Below are positions 33,744 through 44,957 of a DNA stretch of 64,000 nucleotides, one piece after another. Below the pieces are notes generated by a model that was given only the letters and a program-made list of their open reading frames with translations, did no database searches and had not been told where the DNA came from. Every line of letters begins with the position of its first letter. Position 1 is the stretch's first letter. A program made the translations under genes and the position numbers. The DNA is from Fistulifera solaris. Its lineage: Eukaryota > Bacillariophyta > Bacillariophyceae > Naviculales > Stauroneidaceae. Location: the NCBI GenBank assembly GCA_030295235.1, contig AP026149.1, positions 372,001 to 436,000 on the forward strand, read 5' to 3'.

Positions 33744-34961
33744 ATGAAAACCTTCCTTTCGTCGCGCGCCCTTGTGTGCGTTCTATTTGCGCTTTTGCTT
33801 TCTGCAACAACGTCCGTTGCCACAAACGAGCACAACACCGAGAGTGAGAGTACAACAGCTTCCTCTTCCGACGAAGATAGACAACAAACTGCAAAAACTT
33901 CCACCGAGTCTGATTTCGACCCCTCTAACGAGGACTGGGGGTCTTATTATGATCCGCAGAATATCTTTTGCGGAAAATTTGACTGTTACAAAATTCTTGG
34001 CTTCGACTATGAATCGTTTGGCAAAGTAAAACCGGATACCAAAGAGATTACCAAGAGATACCGACAGCTTTCGCGTGAATGGCATCCCGATAAAAGTAAA
34101 CACAAAAATGCTAAAGAGCGCTTTGTGAAGATCGCACGTGCTTATGAAGTTCTAACGGACCGGGAGCAGCGAAAAGAATATGATGATTTGCGGTATAATC
34201 AAGAGGCTTACTTTATGAAGTACGGATCGTCTGTTTTGTGGTCATATGCCCCGCAAACAGACACTACGATTGTGGTGATTGTTCTCTTCTTATTGGGAAA
34301 CATAGCTTCATGGTATATGCAGAAGCACCGATGGCAAATGGTCGCCAACCGGCTCATTAAGGCTGCTCTCGAGGACTGGACCCCCAGCCAAGGAGGAACT
34401 GCTGAGAGCAAACAACTTCGCGAAGAAGCTCTAGCTCTTCTTGCCGAGCGGGAAGAATCGCCGGGAGAAAGTGCGGAAACCACTCCGACAAAGTCTGGCA
34501 AACAGAAAGCAGCCGGCAAAGCAAAGCAAAAACTCTCATTGAAAGACAAGAAAAAGCTGGAACAGGATGCATTAGAACCAATTATCACTGAACTTGTAAA
34601 CAATATTAAAGACTTCGGTGGTGGCTTTCACCAACCAACGTGGAAGGATTTAATGGTAGTTGGCTTGGTCAAGCTACCTACGAAAATTACTGCTGGAATC
34701 GTTTGGGAGACCAAATACTGGATCAGAAGGGCGCGTAATATAGAACTGAGCGACGAAGAAAAGGAAGTTCTTACTGAAAGGGCAGTAGGCACGGTTGCTT
34801 GGGATATTGCTTCCGAAGAAGATCGCGAAGAAATGCTGAAACGACAGCTCTGGATCAAGGAGAACTTAATCGACTGGAAAGAAGACCAAGAGATCAGAAA
34901 TCTGAGCGCCGCTGATCAAAAGTACTACAACAAGCTAAAGAAAAAAGGTAAACTCGAGTAA
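33744..34961 (+). CDS. ER DnaJ (DNAJC25/ERdj-like) membrane co-chaperone
   Basis: A 405-residue J-domain protein. The ATG at 33744 begins a clean signal peptide (MKTFLSSRALVCVLFALLLS). The J domain spans about residues 75-145 with the HPD motif in REWHPDKSK near 113, which stimulates Hsp70 ATPase activity. A membrane segment (TTIVVIVLFLLGNIASWYM) follows near 165-185, then a long charged region with coiled-coil character and a conserved GGGFHQPTWKDL block. Signal, lumenal J domain, single span and cytosolic tail match DNAJC25, an ER co-chaperone of BiP. The open frame extends further upstream, but those codons lack a signal. The frame is intact. Confidence 0.87.
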   Translation: MKTFLSSRALVCVLFALLLSATTSVATNEHNTESESTTASSSDEDRQQTAKTSTESDFDPSNEDWGSYYDPQNIFCGKFDCYKILGFDYESFGKVKPDTKEITKRYRQLSREWHPDKSKHKNAKERFVKIARAYEVLTDREQRKEYDDLRYNQEAYFMKYGSSVLWSYAPQTDTTIVVIVLFLLGNIASWYMQKHRWQMVANRLIKAALEDWTPSQGGTAESKQLREEALALLAEREESPGESAETTPTKSGKQKAAGKAKQKLSLKDKKKLEQDALEPIITELVNNIKDFGGGFHQPTWKDLMVVGLVKLPTKITAGIVWETKYWIRRARNIELSDEEKEVLTERAVGTVAWDIASEEDREEMLKRQLWIKENLIDWKEDQEIRNLSAADQKYYNKLKKKGKLE

Positions 34962-35250
34962 GCATAATAAAGAAAATCCTATTGCGTCTCGGTTAGGTTG
35001 CTGCACGTATAGAGCAGAGTCCCAAAGTGGCCATTAGTCGCGTAGATGCGCTTTTTCGAAAGTTCTTTATTTTGATTCTGAAAGACTTTTTTAGAATAAG
35101 AAGAAACAGGTATCCAATTCAAAAAATGCTTAAAGACCGTCGCGTCGATATCTATTATTACATAGGATAAAAAGTTAGGAGTCGTTTAGAAATTTATTCT
35201 TCGTAATATGGTCTTCTCACTTCTCCGAGGACACAATCTTAGTTTTTAAG
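34962..35250. other. Convergent 3' intergenic region
   Basis: AT-rich spacer between the DnaJ and plastid protein 3' ends. Nothing recognised. Confidence 0.45.
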
Positions 35251-35769
35251 TTAGTTCTGAGGTCGGTTCGGATTCATATCACCAAGATCGATCGTTTTGG
35301 AAGCCGCGTTACCTGTTACGGAATAACGAGATAAATCTTCTTGTCCAACGGGCACTTGCGCGAAGAAAAAGAGAAATACGGCCATAGCTACAGTCGCAAA
35401 AACAGGAACAAGCTTCCCACCGACACTTGTTTCTTCGTTTTTGTCGAGTATCTGTGCTTCAATCAAATCTGATTCCGATAGCAGCATGTCTTTCCCTCGT
35501 ATTTTCTCTAATACTCTCTCGTCGACCGCATATTTCTGGAGCTCTTCGTCCGTTTTCGATTTAATCTTTTTGACAGTCCCCTCTGAAACATCCCCTTCTT
35601 TTAGTTTGCGAAGTTGCTCTTCAAGCCTAGCGATTTCCTCCTCTCGGCTGCTGCTCAGCCTGCAACTTGTGACACGAGAAATCGGACGCAATGTCTGTTT
35701 CCGCACCGAAAAGGCTTGAATCGGCGCAAACAAGAACATCAGCGTCACCCAACAAACAACACAATGCAT
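35251..35769 (-). CDS. Plastid membrane protein of unknown function
   Basis: A 172-residue single-exon protein. The signal peptide (CVVCWVTLMFLFAPIQA) is followed by FSVRKQ, a textbook diatom plastid ASAFAP-type site with Phe+1, then an Arg/Ser-rich transit stretch. The mature part has a coiled coil (REEEIARLEEQLRKLKEGDV) and one membrane segment (VPVFATVAMAVFLFFFA) near residues 122-140, then a short polar tail ending NRPQN. This suggests a single-span thylakoid or envelope protein. No family is recognised. A TGACGTCA box lies 120 bases upstream. The frame is intact. Confidence 0.75.
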   Translation of the reverse strand: MHCVVCWVTLMFLFAPIQAFSVRKQTLRPISRVTSCRLSSSREEEIARLEEQLRKLKEGDVSEGTVKKIKSKTDEELQKYAVDERVLEKIRGKDMLLSESDLIEAQILDKNEETSVGGKLVPVFATVAMAVFLFFFAQVPVGQEDLSRYSVTGNAASKTIDLGDMNPNRPQN

Positions 35770-36222
35770 GATCCTTTTCGGTAAAAAGAAAAAGTCGATT
35801 TTCCAATGGTCTCGCCTAAGAGAAGAATTAACAAATAAGGAAAGCGCGGCGCTCGTCGTAAATAAAACCTTTTTTAATGTGACAATAATGACGTCATCCT
35901 AGACCTACTACTCCCCGTATTATATATTGCATCTTAGACTCCTCGTTGTCATGATAGGATCCGAACAACCGGATCTAAAGCCTTTGCGGTAAACTTATCC
36001 CATATCAAAAAACTACTTGATTGAGCAGAACCGCATGCAGATTCAGTTGTAGAGGAGCAACGGTTTTTTTGCAACGTTATGTAGCTATCTCGGATATAAA
36101 ATGCGAAACTTTAAAAAATCGAAAGTGAGCTGCACACACGTAAGATCTATTACTGTATAATTTAGCCCGCAACCACATGTTTACAATTCAACAAGATCGT
36201 GCACTAATTGTTTATTTGGTGG
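35770..36222. other. Intergenic region upstream of the plastid protein
   Basis: Contains the TGACGTCA box at 35889-35896 and the 3' flank of the BolA gene. No gene seen. Confidence 0.5.
35889..35896. promoter_or_regulatory. CRE-type palindrome TGACGTCA
   Basis: Lies 120 bases upstream of the start codon of the plastid membrane protein gene, the same spacing class as the box at 30677. A bZIP target site is inferred. Confidence 0.45.
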
Positions 36223-36651
36223 TCATGATTGCTTCGACTCGTACTGAGCCGGAGTCCATGTTTTCATTGACAACGCGTGGATCCTTGGTATGAACTCTAC
36301 CAGCGCATCATTTACCATACGATGCCTTTTAATCAAAGGAACGCCTTCAAATTGAGGGCTCACAACAATCAGATCTAACTTGGCATTCCCGTCACATTCT
36401 TCTTGAGACGCATTGTGGTCGACGCACTCGACGTGCGACGCATTGAGCGCATGTAAACACTGTCAGATATCAGTTTGTCAGTTAAAATTAAAAGTACTGT
36501 ACACATAAGGATTGTTATAATAACAGCCCGAGGCATACATGAAACTTGAAGTGGTCTCACAGCGATAACGATGCGTTGCGAACCGCAGGAAAACGTGCTC
36601 AGTTAAAATAGCGTGGCTTACCTTCTCTTTGACTTGATCTGCGATCGTCAT
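36223..36651 (-). CDS. BolA-family protein
   Basis: A small two-exon gene. Exon 1 (36622-36651) encodes just MTIADQVKEK. The intron is 36460-36621 (GTAAGC...TGACAG, phase 0). Exon 2 gives CLHALNASHVECVDHNAS, then the BolA core LDLIVVSPQFEGVPLIKRHR followed by MVNDALVEFIPRIHALSMKT and a TPAQY end. These match the family signature: the FEG segment, the invariant RHRxVN helix start and the HALSxKTxTP tail. The protein is 88 residues, normal for BolA2-type members, which bind monothiol glutaredoxins and Fe-S clusters in cellular iron handling. No targeting sequence, so it is cytosolic or nuclear. Confidence 0.88.
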
Positions 36652-37063
36652 ATCTGCTATGTTAACGATGTACTCGAACTATTTGCCCAAAAGCTATATT
36701 GACTTTACAAATGAATAATCCATTTTACATAATCATCGTCGCATACGTCGTTCGTCGAAAACATTACTGCTGGTAATTCGTCCATTCGTGATGTGCGCTA
36801 AGAGGGAATTTTTACTATCCAATGAAAAGTGCATTACCATTGTCGTGACCCAATCTATTTGCAGTCCCGTAATCATTCGATCTACTATGGGTTCAAGTGT
36901 AGGATTTCCGAAGCCACGACTGAATCTTCAGTCATGCGCAGGGAACGTTTTTTGCGGTGATGGCAAGCACTATCGCAATGTGATAACAAAGTCAACCATA
37001 ATAACTCACGCTGTTAAATAACAGAGTCTATTAACAATAACGCTGCAGAAATCGGAGTGGAGG
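36652..37063. promoter_or_regulatory. Divergent upstream region of BolA and the 37 kb gene
   Basis: Holds one hairpin copy at 36914-36937 and both promoters. No gene seen. Confidence 0.45.
36914..36937. repeat. Dispersed hairpin element, copy d
   Basis: CACGACTGAA faces TTCAGTCATG, a 10-bp stem with one mismatch-type G-T pair, about 265 bases upstream of the BolA start. Confidence 0.5.
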
Positions 37064-38839
37064 ATGACGGCATGTCGCCCGACCTCCTTGTCTCAACCAC
37101 GGTTACGTCAATGGTTACGTTTCCTATTTCTTTGTTACTGGGCCAGTACTGTAACAGTCTCCGTAATGTGCCTTCCATTGGGCTCTCGAATAAGGGGTGC
37201 GTCCTCTTGCATACCTGTCTATCTGCATTATCGCAACTATGGGAAGCTCTCTGATTCTGCATCCCCGAACGAAGAACTGAAAATGACTCGAAAGAAGGTA
37301 AAAGCCAAGCGAACTGCAAACAAAAGCGAGAAAAACATAATAACCCAGAGAAAATACGCTGAAAATAGTGTTGTGACAAGAATAGCGAAAGCATCGGCTC
37401 TGCGAAATGCGGAACGAAACGCAAAGCAAGCAGCAGCGGTACGACCACCCAGTCAGTCCATGTCATCATCGCAGCCTCGATTGGGGAGTTTGACCTCACT
37501 GACTGCCGCCATCGACAAACAACTCATCGGACGGTCTTCGACAGGTCCAGGACTGAGAAACTCACTCGGTCGGCCTCGTCTGTTGAGTGATTCCTCGATG
37601 ACTTCCGTCGTTCAATACAATTCACAGCAGGAGTTTATGGACAATATATCCCCCGACGCTTCACTCTCTTTAATGAACCGCCGTCATATAGAAGTGATGA
37701 AGCATGTCGCAGTTGTTTTGCCCGTCCATTGATTGACAGCCTAATCACAGTTGAGTACGCGAGCCGAATCCGACGTTTAGTAAAAGCTCTCAAGTTTGAG
37801 GAATACAACCCCGATCTTGTTTGTTTTGTGGAGACGGAAACGGTGCGGCACACCTGTCTCGCGAAGAAAAGTAAAGTGCCCGCAAGTAGTGCTGGCTATA
37901 TATTCTTCCGGCATTTGTGTGCTGCACAAGGGGTATCCTTAAAGAGCAATTTGGAGGTTTATATCCAAGGGGTCGACCATCCAAGAAGTCCTTCGTCGGC
38001 ACATACTGAAGATCCTGAATTCGACTCCAGCTTGCGCGACGACGTTCCTCTCGATCCCGAATATCTTGCGTTGGTTGGTGTAACAGACATTCTAGATCAT
38101 TCTTATTTGCCGGCGTGGCGGCAAGAGGCAAAACGATTAAGAGTGAAGGTGTCGTTGGTCTCGTCAGACTATCATATCTGTCAGATCCACGATGTACAAC
38201 AAAGGTCGCCGCGTCAAAGTGCTCTCCGGGCGTTAAATACTGTCACAAAACCATCAAATACAACTGTCGAAACGAAATGGTCATTCATGTACACAACCAC
38301 GGCGCCTATCCTCTCAAAAAGACAAGGTGCAAGGATTCTTTTATAAGTGTTACATCACCGCGCAGCAGCTGTATCCAGTGGTAATAAACTTGCGTGGCGT
38401 AGCCAACAATCGGGAATTTTTCCAGCGAGAGAACTATTTGTCGCTGGTTTCGGCTCGGCGATCACTGGTGACAGACATGGAACGTATTTACAATGTTCAG
38501 CCGTCCCTAAAATCAGTTCATCATCTATCCATTTATTCGGGAAATCGCGTCGATGAGACACAAACTGAAACTAAGAAACCCGTCGATGTAGTACTGGAGA
38601 GCGCCCTTTTGTCTTTGGGGCGATGTTGCGATCTGGTTCGTCCAGCAGGCTTGTTGACTGGTAGTGTGACCTCTGCCGACTGGAAACTGGCATATTCTAT
38701 ACTCGAGCAAGCCGTCGATCAGATCTTAATAACTTGTGACCCTGATGAACCTTTGGACCCATTGGAATGGGGAAAGTTAGCCGAAGAAAGAATATTCAAC
38801 ATCACAGTAGGCGTAGAAACAGAAGTTGACCAATTTTAG
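37064..38839 (+). CDS. Large hypothetical protein, possible DUF218/YdcF-like domain
   Basis: Coding runs through three frames on one strand and gives about 591 residues after two single-base corrections, one base missing at the T4 run 37716-37719 and one extra at the A5 run 38316-38320. The N-terminus has a hydrophobic stretch (WLRFLFLCYWASTVTVSVMC), then a Lys/Arg-rich and Ser-rich linker. The C-terminal two thirds is well ordered: HVAVV, PLIDSLITVEYASRIRRLVK, GYIFFRHLCAAQGV, VKVSLVSSDYHICQIHD and NREFFQRENYLSLVSARRSL. Alternating strands and a late SSDYH motif loosely resemble DUF218/SanA enzymes, but the match is weak. It may be a membrane-anchored enzyme of unknown role. Confidence 0.6.
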
Positions 38840-39692
38840 GTACAATAGAAATACGTCGTTGATTTTCAAAGGCCCCACGTCCCAATGAAAATGATCACGA
38901 CGCGATGGAAGGAATTATCAAACACCCTATTCTACTAGGGAGTGTCTTTAGACTGTCGACTTTAGTGCTATGTGAAGGATGTTGTTCTTTATCACAACAG
39001 TTCTAGCTAAAGGCATCACCGCAGAGTTAGCGTGCTGCTATTTTCGCATTCATTAAAAAAGCTCACTACAGCTTGATAATAGTACGCTGTACTAGTTAGT
39101 TTTAAGCGATCAGAGTGATCAACGATGTCCTCGTTCTTCTCTCAAGCTCTTTTCGTGGTCAAATGACCTGTAGTCCTGATTAGAACGGCCTTGCACGACT
39201 AGGCATGCATTCTACCTATTAGTTTTCAAAACGCTAGCTGCAAGAGAAACGAAAAATAAATGAACGAAAGGAATTAACGACTGAACGATGATTCACGCGA
39301 GTTGCGAAGCTTATTTGCACGTTGAGTGTCGAGGGAATCTCAAATTCGGCCCAATGAACAATGGCCTTATGACCGCGCAAGGTCAAACAGCAATGACTTT
39401 TTGTTAGGGTTGTATTTGACTTTAAGTACAATCTATGAAAATACGACAAGAAACAGAAATGCAACTATCATTGAAAAAGCAGTAATGCCTCTCGAAAAGC
39501 TTCCGACTTACGGCGCAAAGTGTTTCTTTACGTAGTATGATCAGGCACTTTGGCGCTTTTTGAGTTTTGTAGAATTATCATGGTCATCGCAACAAACAAC
39601 AAGCTCAAACATCGATGTCAACACGAAAACTGCTGTGATCCATTGAAACGAAATAAAATCCAACCAACGATTTGTATAACTCATACGATACA
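38840..39692. other. Intergenic region, nothing recognised
   Basis: It holds the 3' flank of the large hypothetical gene and the promoter of the first M6 gene. No gene or repeat seen. Confidence 0.45.
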
Positions 39693-41468
39693 ATGTTTGC
39701 TTTAAATTGCTTGCTGATATTGGCTTCATCGATCCATCTGACTCTTTCATTGGCGCCATCTTCATTCAACCATATTGAGCCAGTTCAAGCTTTACGACAA
39801 AAACTCATCGAAGATACAAACGTTCCCAAGCGTACCGATGCAGACAAATGTCGATCAATAAGTTCGCAGGACTGTCGAAATCTGGTTGATAGCCTGGGTC
39901 GACAGCTAGCGGAACGCCGTCTGAATCCCTCCATAGGTGACAATATTAGAGTGATCGTTTTGCTTATCAAATTCTCTGATCATACCACCCGAGATTTACC
40001 GTCCAGAGAATACTTCGAAGAGTTCTTTAACGGAGAAGGCTCTGAGCTCGGCTCTGTAAAAGAGTGGATGCGCTTCAATAGTGTGGGCCGATACCGAGTT
40101 CATTTTACTGTTCGAGAATGGGCTACTCTACCTAACACGGAAAAATTCTATGCTGCCGGAAATTCGGCTTGGAATACCGATTTTAATCCAGTGGTGGCAC
40201 CTTTGTTAGACGAAATAGACAACGATCCGAACCATAAATGGTCGCCAGACTACATTGACGAGTTCGGCAAGCTAAACCATCTAATCGTGGTTCATTCGGG
40301 CTACATGGCTGAAGTAGGTGAGTACGAGTGTGTGTTTCTTCGCATTCATTTGCACTCTATCACACTCATTCTTTTCATCGATAGGAGACTTAAAATGTCT
40401 TGCGTCCAATCCAAACAAGGCAGATCGAATCTGGTCCAGCGGAGGGAACGGAGAGGGTACTGGTGCGCCTGATGCATGGCGATCTAAAGATTTTTATGAG
40501 GTAGGGGGCATGGCGCTTCTATCTGCCTTTAGCATTCCATCGTGCGACAAATCGGGTGCCTTTCAAGTAGAGCCTGCGGCACTTGGGCCGTTTGTCCACG
40601 AATTTAGTCACGGCTTCGGGCTTCCCGATTTGTACGACTTGAATGTGCCTCCTCTGGGTGGTATCGGAAAGTTCTCCAACATGGCAAGTAGTCAAGGTTG
40701 GGACTTTTCACCAAAAACTCCGGGTCACATGGATGGATGGTCTCGTGCACGAATCGGATGGGTGGATTATATCGACATTGAATTTGATGGTTATTATGCC
40801 ATCCAACCTTTGGAGGTATCGGGACAGGTCTATCGAATCACCAAAGGATACCCCGAGGGAGAATACCTTGTAATTGAAAACAAACAGCCCATCAAATATG
40901 ATTCCGACATGCCAGCTGGCACTGGTGGTAAGTGTTTATAGAAGCGCGCAATGTGTATGTTTATGAGAAATCTCTCTCTTACACAAAAACAGGAATCGTA
41001 ATTTTTCATGTGGACGAGAAAGCTGACCGTCAAAAGAACGCGGGATTTCCAGGCAAGTCGGGATGGCCAGCAGATCACTATCGCGTCGCCGTCCAGCAGG
41101 CTGACGGAAACTACGACATTGAAAAGGGGGTGAATCTGGGAGACGAAGGAGATTTCTATCGCAAAGGAAGTAAACTCAGCTCGGGTGGCGATTTTCCGAA
41201 CACTGACTCGTACCAAGGTGGTGTCATCAAAAGCACGGGAATCAAAATTGAAGTTGTGACGGATAGTCAGTTCATCATGGCGTTCCACGTGACCGGGTTA
41301 GGACAGCGGACACTCGATATGCAGGCGTCGTCCGTCGGATCAACAGAAGGCGATGTTGAAGGCAAGCCATTCTTGAGAGAAGGTACCCCCAGAGCTACCG
41401 TGGCGTGGATCTTAGGAATGTTTATGAGTGTCAGTCTGATGCTAGGCATGCTTCTCCTTTTCCTATAA
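39693..41468 (+). CDS. Secreted or membrane-bound M6 metallopeptidase, paralogue 1
   Basis: A 547-residue immune-inhibitor-A-type (M6) zinc peptidase. The signal peptide (MFALNCLLILASSIHLTLS) is followed by a propeptide-like region, then the catalytic motif HEFSHGFGLPDLYD near residue 281, which matches the M6 HExxHxxGLPDLYD pattern, and MASSQGWDFSPKTPGHM with the downstream Met-turn-like segment. A C-terminal span (ILGMFMSVSLMLGMLLLFL) anchors it in the membrane. Introns are 40318-40384 and 40993-minus-one, i.e. 40928-40992, both GT-AG and phase 1. The frame is intact. It is followed at once by a paralogue in the same direction, so a tandem duplication is clear. Confidence 0.88.
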
Positions 41469-42294
41469 ATGGTTCCCTTTGCTTCAATATTCTCGAGAAC
41501 CAATTCAAATTACACCGCAGAGAAAAACTTTACCTTGAGAAGCAAAAATCCTTTGAATCATTCGATGATTGTCAAGAGACGAAGATAGTCGAAATATTTA
41601 TGACACCCTTCACATCGTTGCAATGGAAGAAGCGATATTTCTTTTCCCATAGAGCTAAATAAGGGTTGACGTTAAGCACTCATGGCAGCTCTTTTCATGA
41701 TCATCATGTATTGGTTTGTGGCAGCAAAGTTGTTGGCTTTCGAATCGATTGGTAATTATGTGACACCTTAATCTATTGACGCGCGCTTGATGCTTGATCA
41801 AAGCCCAGCCGAGACATGACATCCCTTTTCTGTTTCCATTTTTCTGATAGTTCGCAGTAGCCGTAGCTACCCAGTAAATTATTACTTATAAACAATAGAT
41901 AGTGAGAAGTAGGGAAGTTAAACCGAAGTCTCTACCTTTTTTGCTGGACAGCTTTTGTCCGTTATGTAAAGTGAATCTCAGTCGCAGGTAAAACTACATC
42001 CAATTTGATACGAAAAGCAAAGTATTAAGTATGGTGTACGATTCGAGTTGATATTCACCCAAGGAAATCACTTTAAGGCTAGTATATATCAGTACAAAGT
42101 ATGCAGCGCCACCCAGTCAGCAGTACTAAAATCACACCCAAGAAAGAATGGGACTTTCGCCCGTGTTCTGTTTTTCGCCTCGAAAACTAAAGCGTCGATC
42201 ATGTCCACCCCCCACGACACGTTCGAACAATGATTTATTATGGCGACAAAACCGATCGACTCATTTATCGTCGCGTTTGTCATTTACACTGAAT
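41469..42294. other. Intergenic region between the M6 paralogues
   Basis: No recognisable gene. It should contain the promoter of the second M6 gene. Confidence 0.45.
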
Positions 42295-44248
42295 ATGATC
42301 TTCGCGTTATCATTGTTACTGTCACTGAGGACAGCATGGTGTCTAGCCCCACCGTTGTTTCATGATGAGTGGGAATCAGTCGACGAAATGAGGGCACGGC
42401 TGGAAATCGATTACAATTATGAACCCCGATACGTCGACAGCGAGCATTGTCGGTTTTTAACGGAAGCCGAGTGCGAAGACTTTGATCAAGATTATGGTCG
42501 TCAGCTAAGAGAGCGTCGTCTAAACCCATCCGAGGGAGATTTCAAAGTTTTGGTTTTACTGATCAAATTTTCGGATCATGCCGACAAGGAAGTACCACCT
42601 CGAGAATATTACGAGGAATTGTTTAATGGGAGCGGGCCAAGTGACATCAACGAAGTGGGTTCCATGAAAGACTGGCTCAATACGAATAGTATGGGGAAAT
42701 ACAAGGTTCAATTCGATGTTCGAGATTGGGAGGTGGCGCCCAACACAGAATCGTTCTATGCAGCCGGAAACGCCGGAAGGACTTCGGACCTGCAAGAAAT
42801 TTACAGAGATGTGTTGACGAAAATTGATAACGAAGGATCAGTCACTTTTACAGACGGATACATTGACACGGACGGCTTCTGTAAGTGCGACTTTTGGAAA
42901 GGTTGTTTCATTTCGCTTTTGTATTCTTCTGACCCTTTGCCGTCTCTGCTGCAGTGAACCACTTGGTGGTCATCCATTCCGGTATCATGGCTGAAATTGG
43001 GGATTTGTCGTGCATCGAAACTAGTTTCATGGATCGTATTTGGGCATCTGGCTCTTACTCTCCCAAAGGTGGGGACAATGTGTGGCGATCCAAAGACTGG
43101 TTCGAAGTCGGAGGTCTTGTTATTGCATCGGCTTTCGACGCACCCGCTTGCAATAAGAACACGGGCGAGTTGATACTCGAACCAGTCAAGCTTGGAGTCT
43201 TTGCGCATGAATATTGTGTAAGTAAATAAATGAGAAAGCTGCACTGTACTACATGTGAGGAGGATGTGTTCTCTTACAATTTGTCGACTCATTACAGCAC
43301 GGTTTCGGTCTTGTCGATCTATACGATCAGGGACAGCAAAAGCTAGTCGTTGGAGGTATCGGAAGGTAAGTATTTTACTATGAATAGTAATTGTCTACAA
43401 TGAGTTCCTGTGCGTGTCTAATCTAGTCATTAGGTTCGGAATCATGGCCTCGTCTCAGGGCTGGGATATCTCGCTAGCGACTCCTGGTCATTTGTCTGGT
43501 TGGTCCAGAGAAAGGATCGGTTGGATGGAGTCCATTACTATTGAAAAGGACGGGTACTACGCTCTACAGCCGATGGAAATTTCAAGCTCTGCTTACAAAA
43601 TTACTCACGGTTATCCAGACGGCGAATACCTGTTAATTGAAAATAAGTACCCGATGCTATACGACAAGGACGTCGAACAGGTATGTTTCAATTTTTAACA
43701 GTCGATATGCGGGTGATGATCGATCGCCTCTCACGCTTTCTTGTTTAGGGTGGCATTGTGGTTTATCATGTGGATGACACGAAAGATGGCCAAAGAGAGC
43801 GAAGTTATCCAGGAGGAGAGGGTTGGCCCGCAAAGCATTACCGCGTTGCTGTCGTCCAAGCCGACGGACAATTTCACCTTGAAAAAGGTACCGATTACGG
43901 AACAAAGACAGACTTTTTCACGAAAGGAATGATGCTCGGATCGGGGGTGACCAGCCCAACACCGATGGCTATCAGAGTGGTGTTCTGACTCCGACTGGAA
44001 TATCTATTGAGATAATGTCCAATCCGAGCTTTTTGGTTGTAATTCGAGTGAGTGGATTTAATTCACGGTCGGCCGGTTTGAATTTGGATCCATCCGATGG
44101 TATTGCGGTCGACGACAAGGCGTCAGAGTCACCCGTCGATTTCGATGGCGATTATTCGGCCAAGACATCATCGGAGGTATTACGATGGGTTCTTGCCTTG
44201 TTTTCAGGGCTAGGTCTTATGGTTGGCCTGGCGATTGCTGTTTTGTAA
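42295..44248 (+). CDS. Secreted or membrane-bound M6 metallopeptidase, paralogue 2
   Basis: Paralogue of the upstream gene with the same order: signal peptide (MIFALSLLLSLRTAWCLA), RERRLNPSEGD block, catalytic HEYCHGFGLVDLYD near residue 280, MASSQGWDISLATPGHLSGW and a C-terminal span (VLALFSGLGLMVGLAIAVL). Four GT-AG introns: 42881-42954, 43218-43297 (which splits the zinc motif between HEYC and HGFG), 43366-43433 and 43681-43748. The G5 run at 43943-43947 is one base short; adding one keeps the frame through DQPNTDGYQSGVLTPTGISI, giving about 554 residues. Intron positions differ from paralogue 1 apart from one near match before GGIV. Confidence 0.87.
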
Positions 44249-44570
44249 ATCATGTGTACCAATCTGTGATAATAGTAACAACGTTTTATTCATACGAAGT
44301 AGTGTTGGTTGGCTCCCATCGCCAAGCGCGACTAGAAAAACCCCGACCGTGAGATCCATTCGATAGATCGTTTTCGATACGATAAAACTACGTAGCGCAA
44401 TCTGGAAGCCTAGAGTCTGGTGTGAATCATCATTGCAAACGTTAGTACGTAGAAATGAAACAGTCATTCCGTCCACTAGAAACGTTTCGTGAAATTATGA
44501 AAATGTAAAATCATCATGAATGAAACGCATCATAAAATTATGAATTGTAAAATCGTATCAGCAACAACAA
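44249..44570. other. Spacer between M6 gene and tRNA-Val
   Basis: AT-rich. A stretch like AAATTATGAA followed by GTAAAATC occurs twice, near 44493 and 44536. Otherwise nothing. Confidence 0.4.
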
Positions 44571-44644
44571 GCAGTCGTGGTCTAGTTGGTTATGACGCAT
44601 CCTTAACACGGATGAGGTCGTGCGTTCGATTCGCGCCGATTGTA
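44571..44644 (+). tRNA. tRNA-Val (anticodon AAC)
   Basis: Folds as a full cloverleaf of 74 bases including the discriminator A. Acceptor GCAGTCG pairs with CGATTGT (two G-T pairs). D arm begins GTCTAGTTGG. Anticodon stem CATCC/GGATG encloses TTAACAC, with AAC as anticodon (Val, GTT/GTC codons). T stem GTGCG/CGCGC encloses TTCGATT. No intron. The gene is followed by T5 at 44645, a typical RNA polymerase III stop. The 3' CCA is not encoded, as usual for eukaryotes. Confidence 0.93.
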
Positions 44645-44957
44645 TTTTTAACATTTTGCTGCAACTGATAAAGTATACTCTGATACAAAGTGTACACTTC
44701 ATATTTCTGACTTATTGCGGAAGTGAGCAATGACTTTTTCATTTCGCAGTACGTGCCTTTATCCTAAAGTGACTGGAGCCGACACTCCTTTTCGTCTCGG
44801 CTCATTGCCCAGCTTTGCCGTTCCCGCTAAATAAATTATCACGTCGTCCACCCCACCATGGCGATCTTTGAATGTTGCTGCAGCGTCGATTCACCTGTAT
44901 TATTGCTTCCTTACCTTTATTTGTAATTCACGTATCCAAATCTACTCATAATAAACA
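44645..44957. other. Upstream region of Ddi1
   Basis: Begins with the T5 terminator of the tRNA gene. No gene seen; the Ddi1 promoter is expected here. Confidence 0.45.

Noticed and set aside
42295-44248. M6 paralogue 2 as a pseudogene because of the frame change near 43945
   Set aside because: All splice sites, the zinc motif and the C-terminal anchor are intact, and the fault is a single base at a G5 run like many others in the window.
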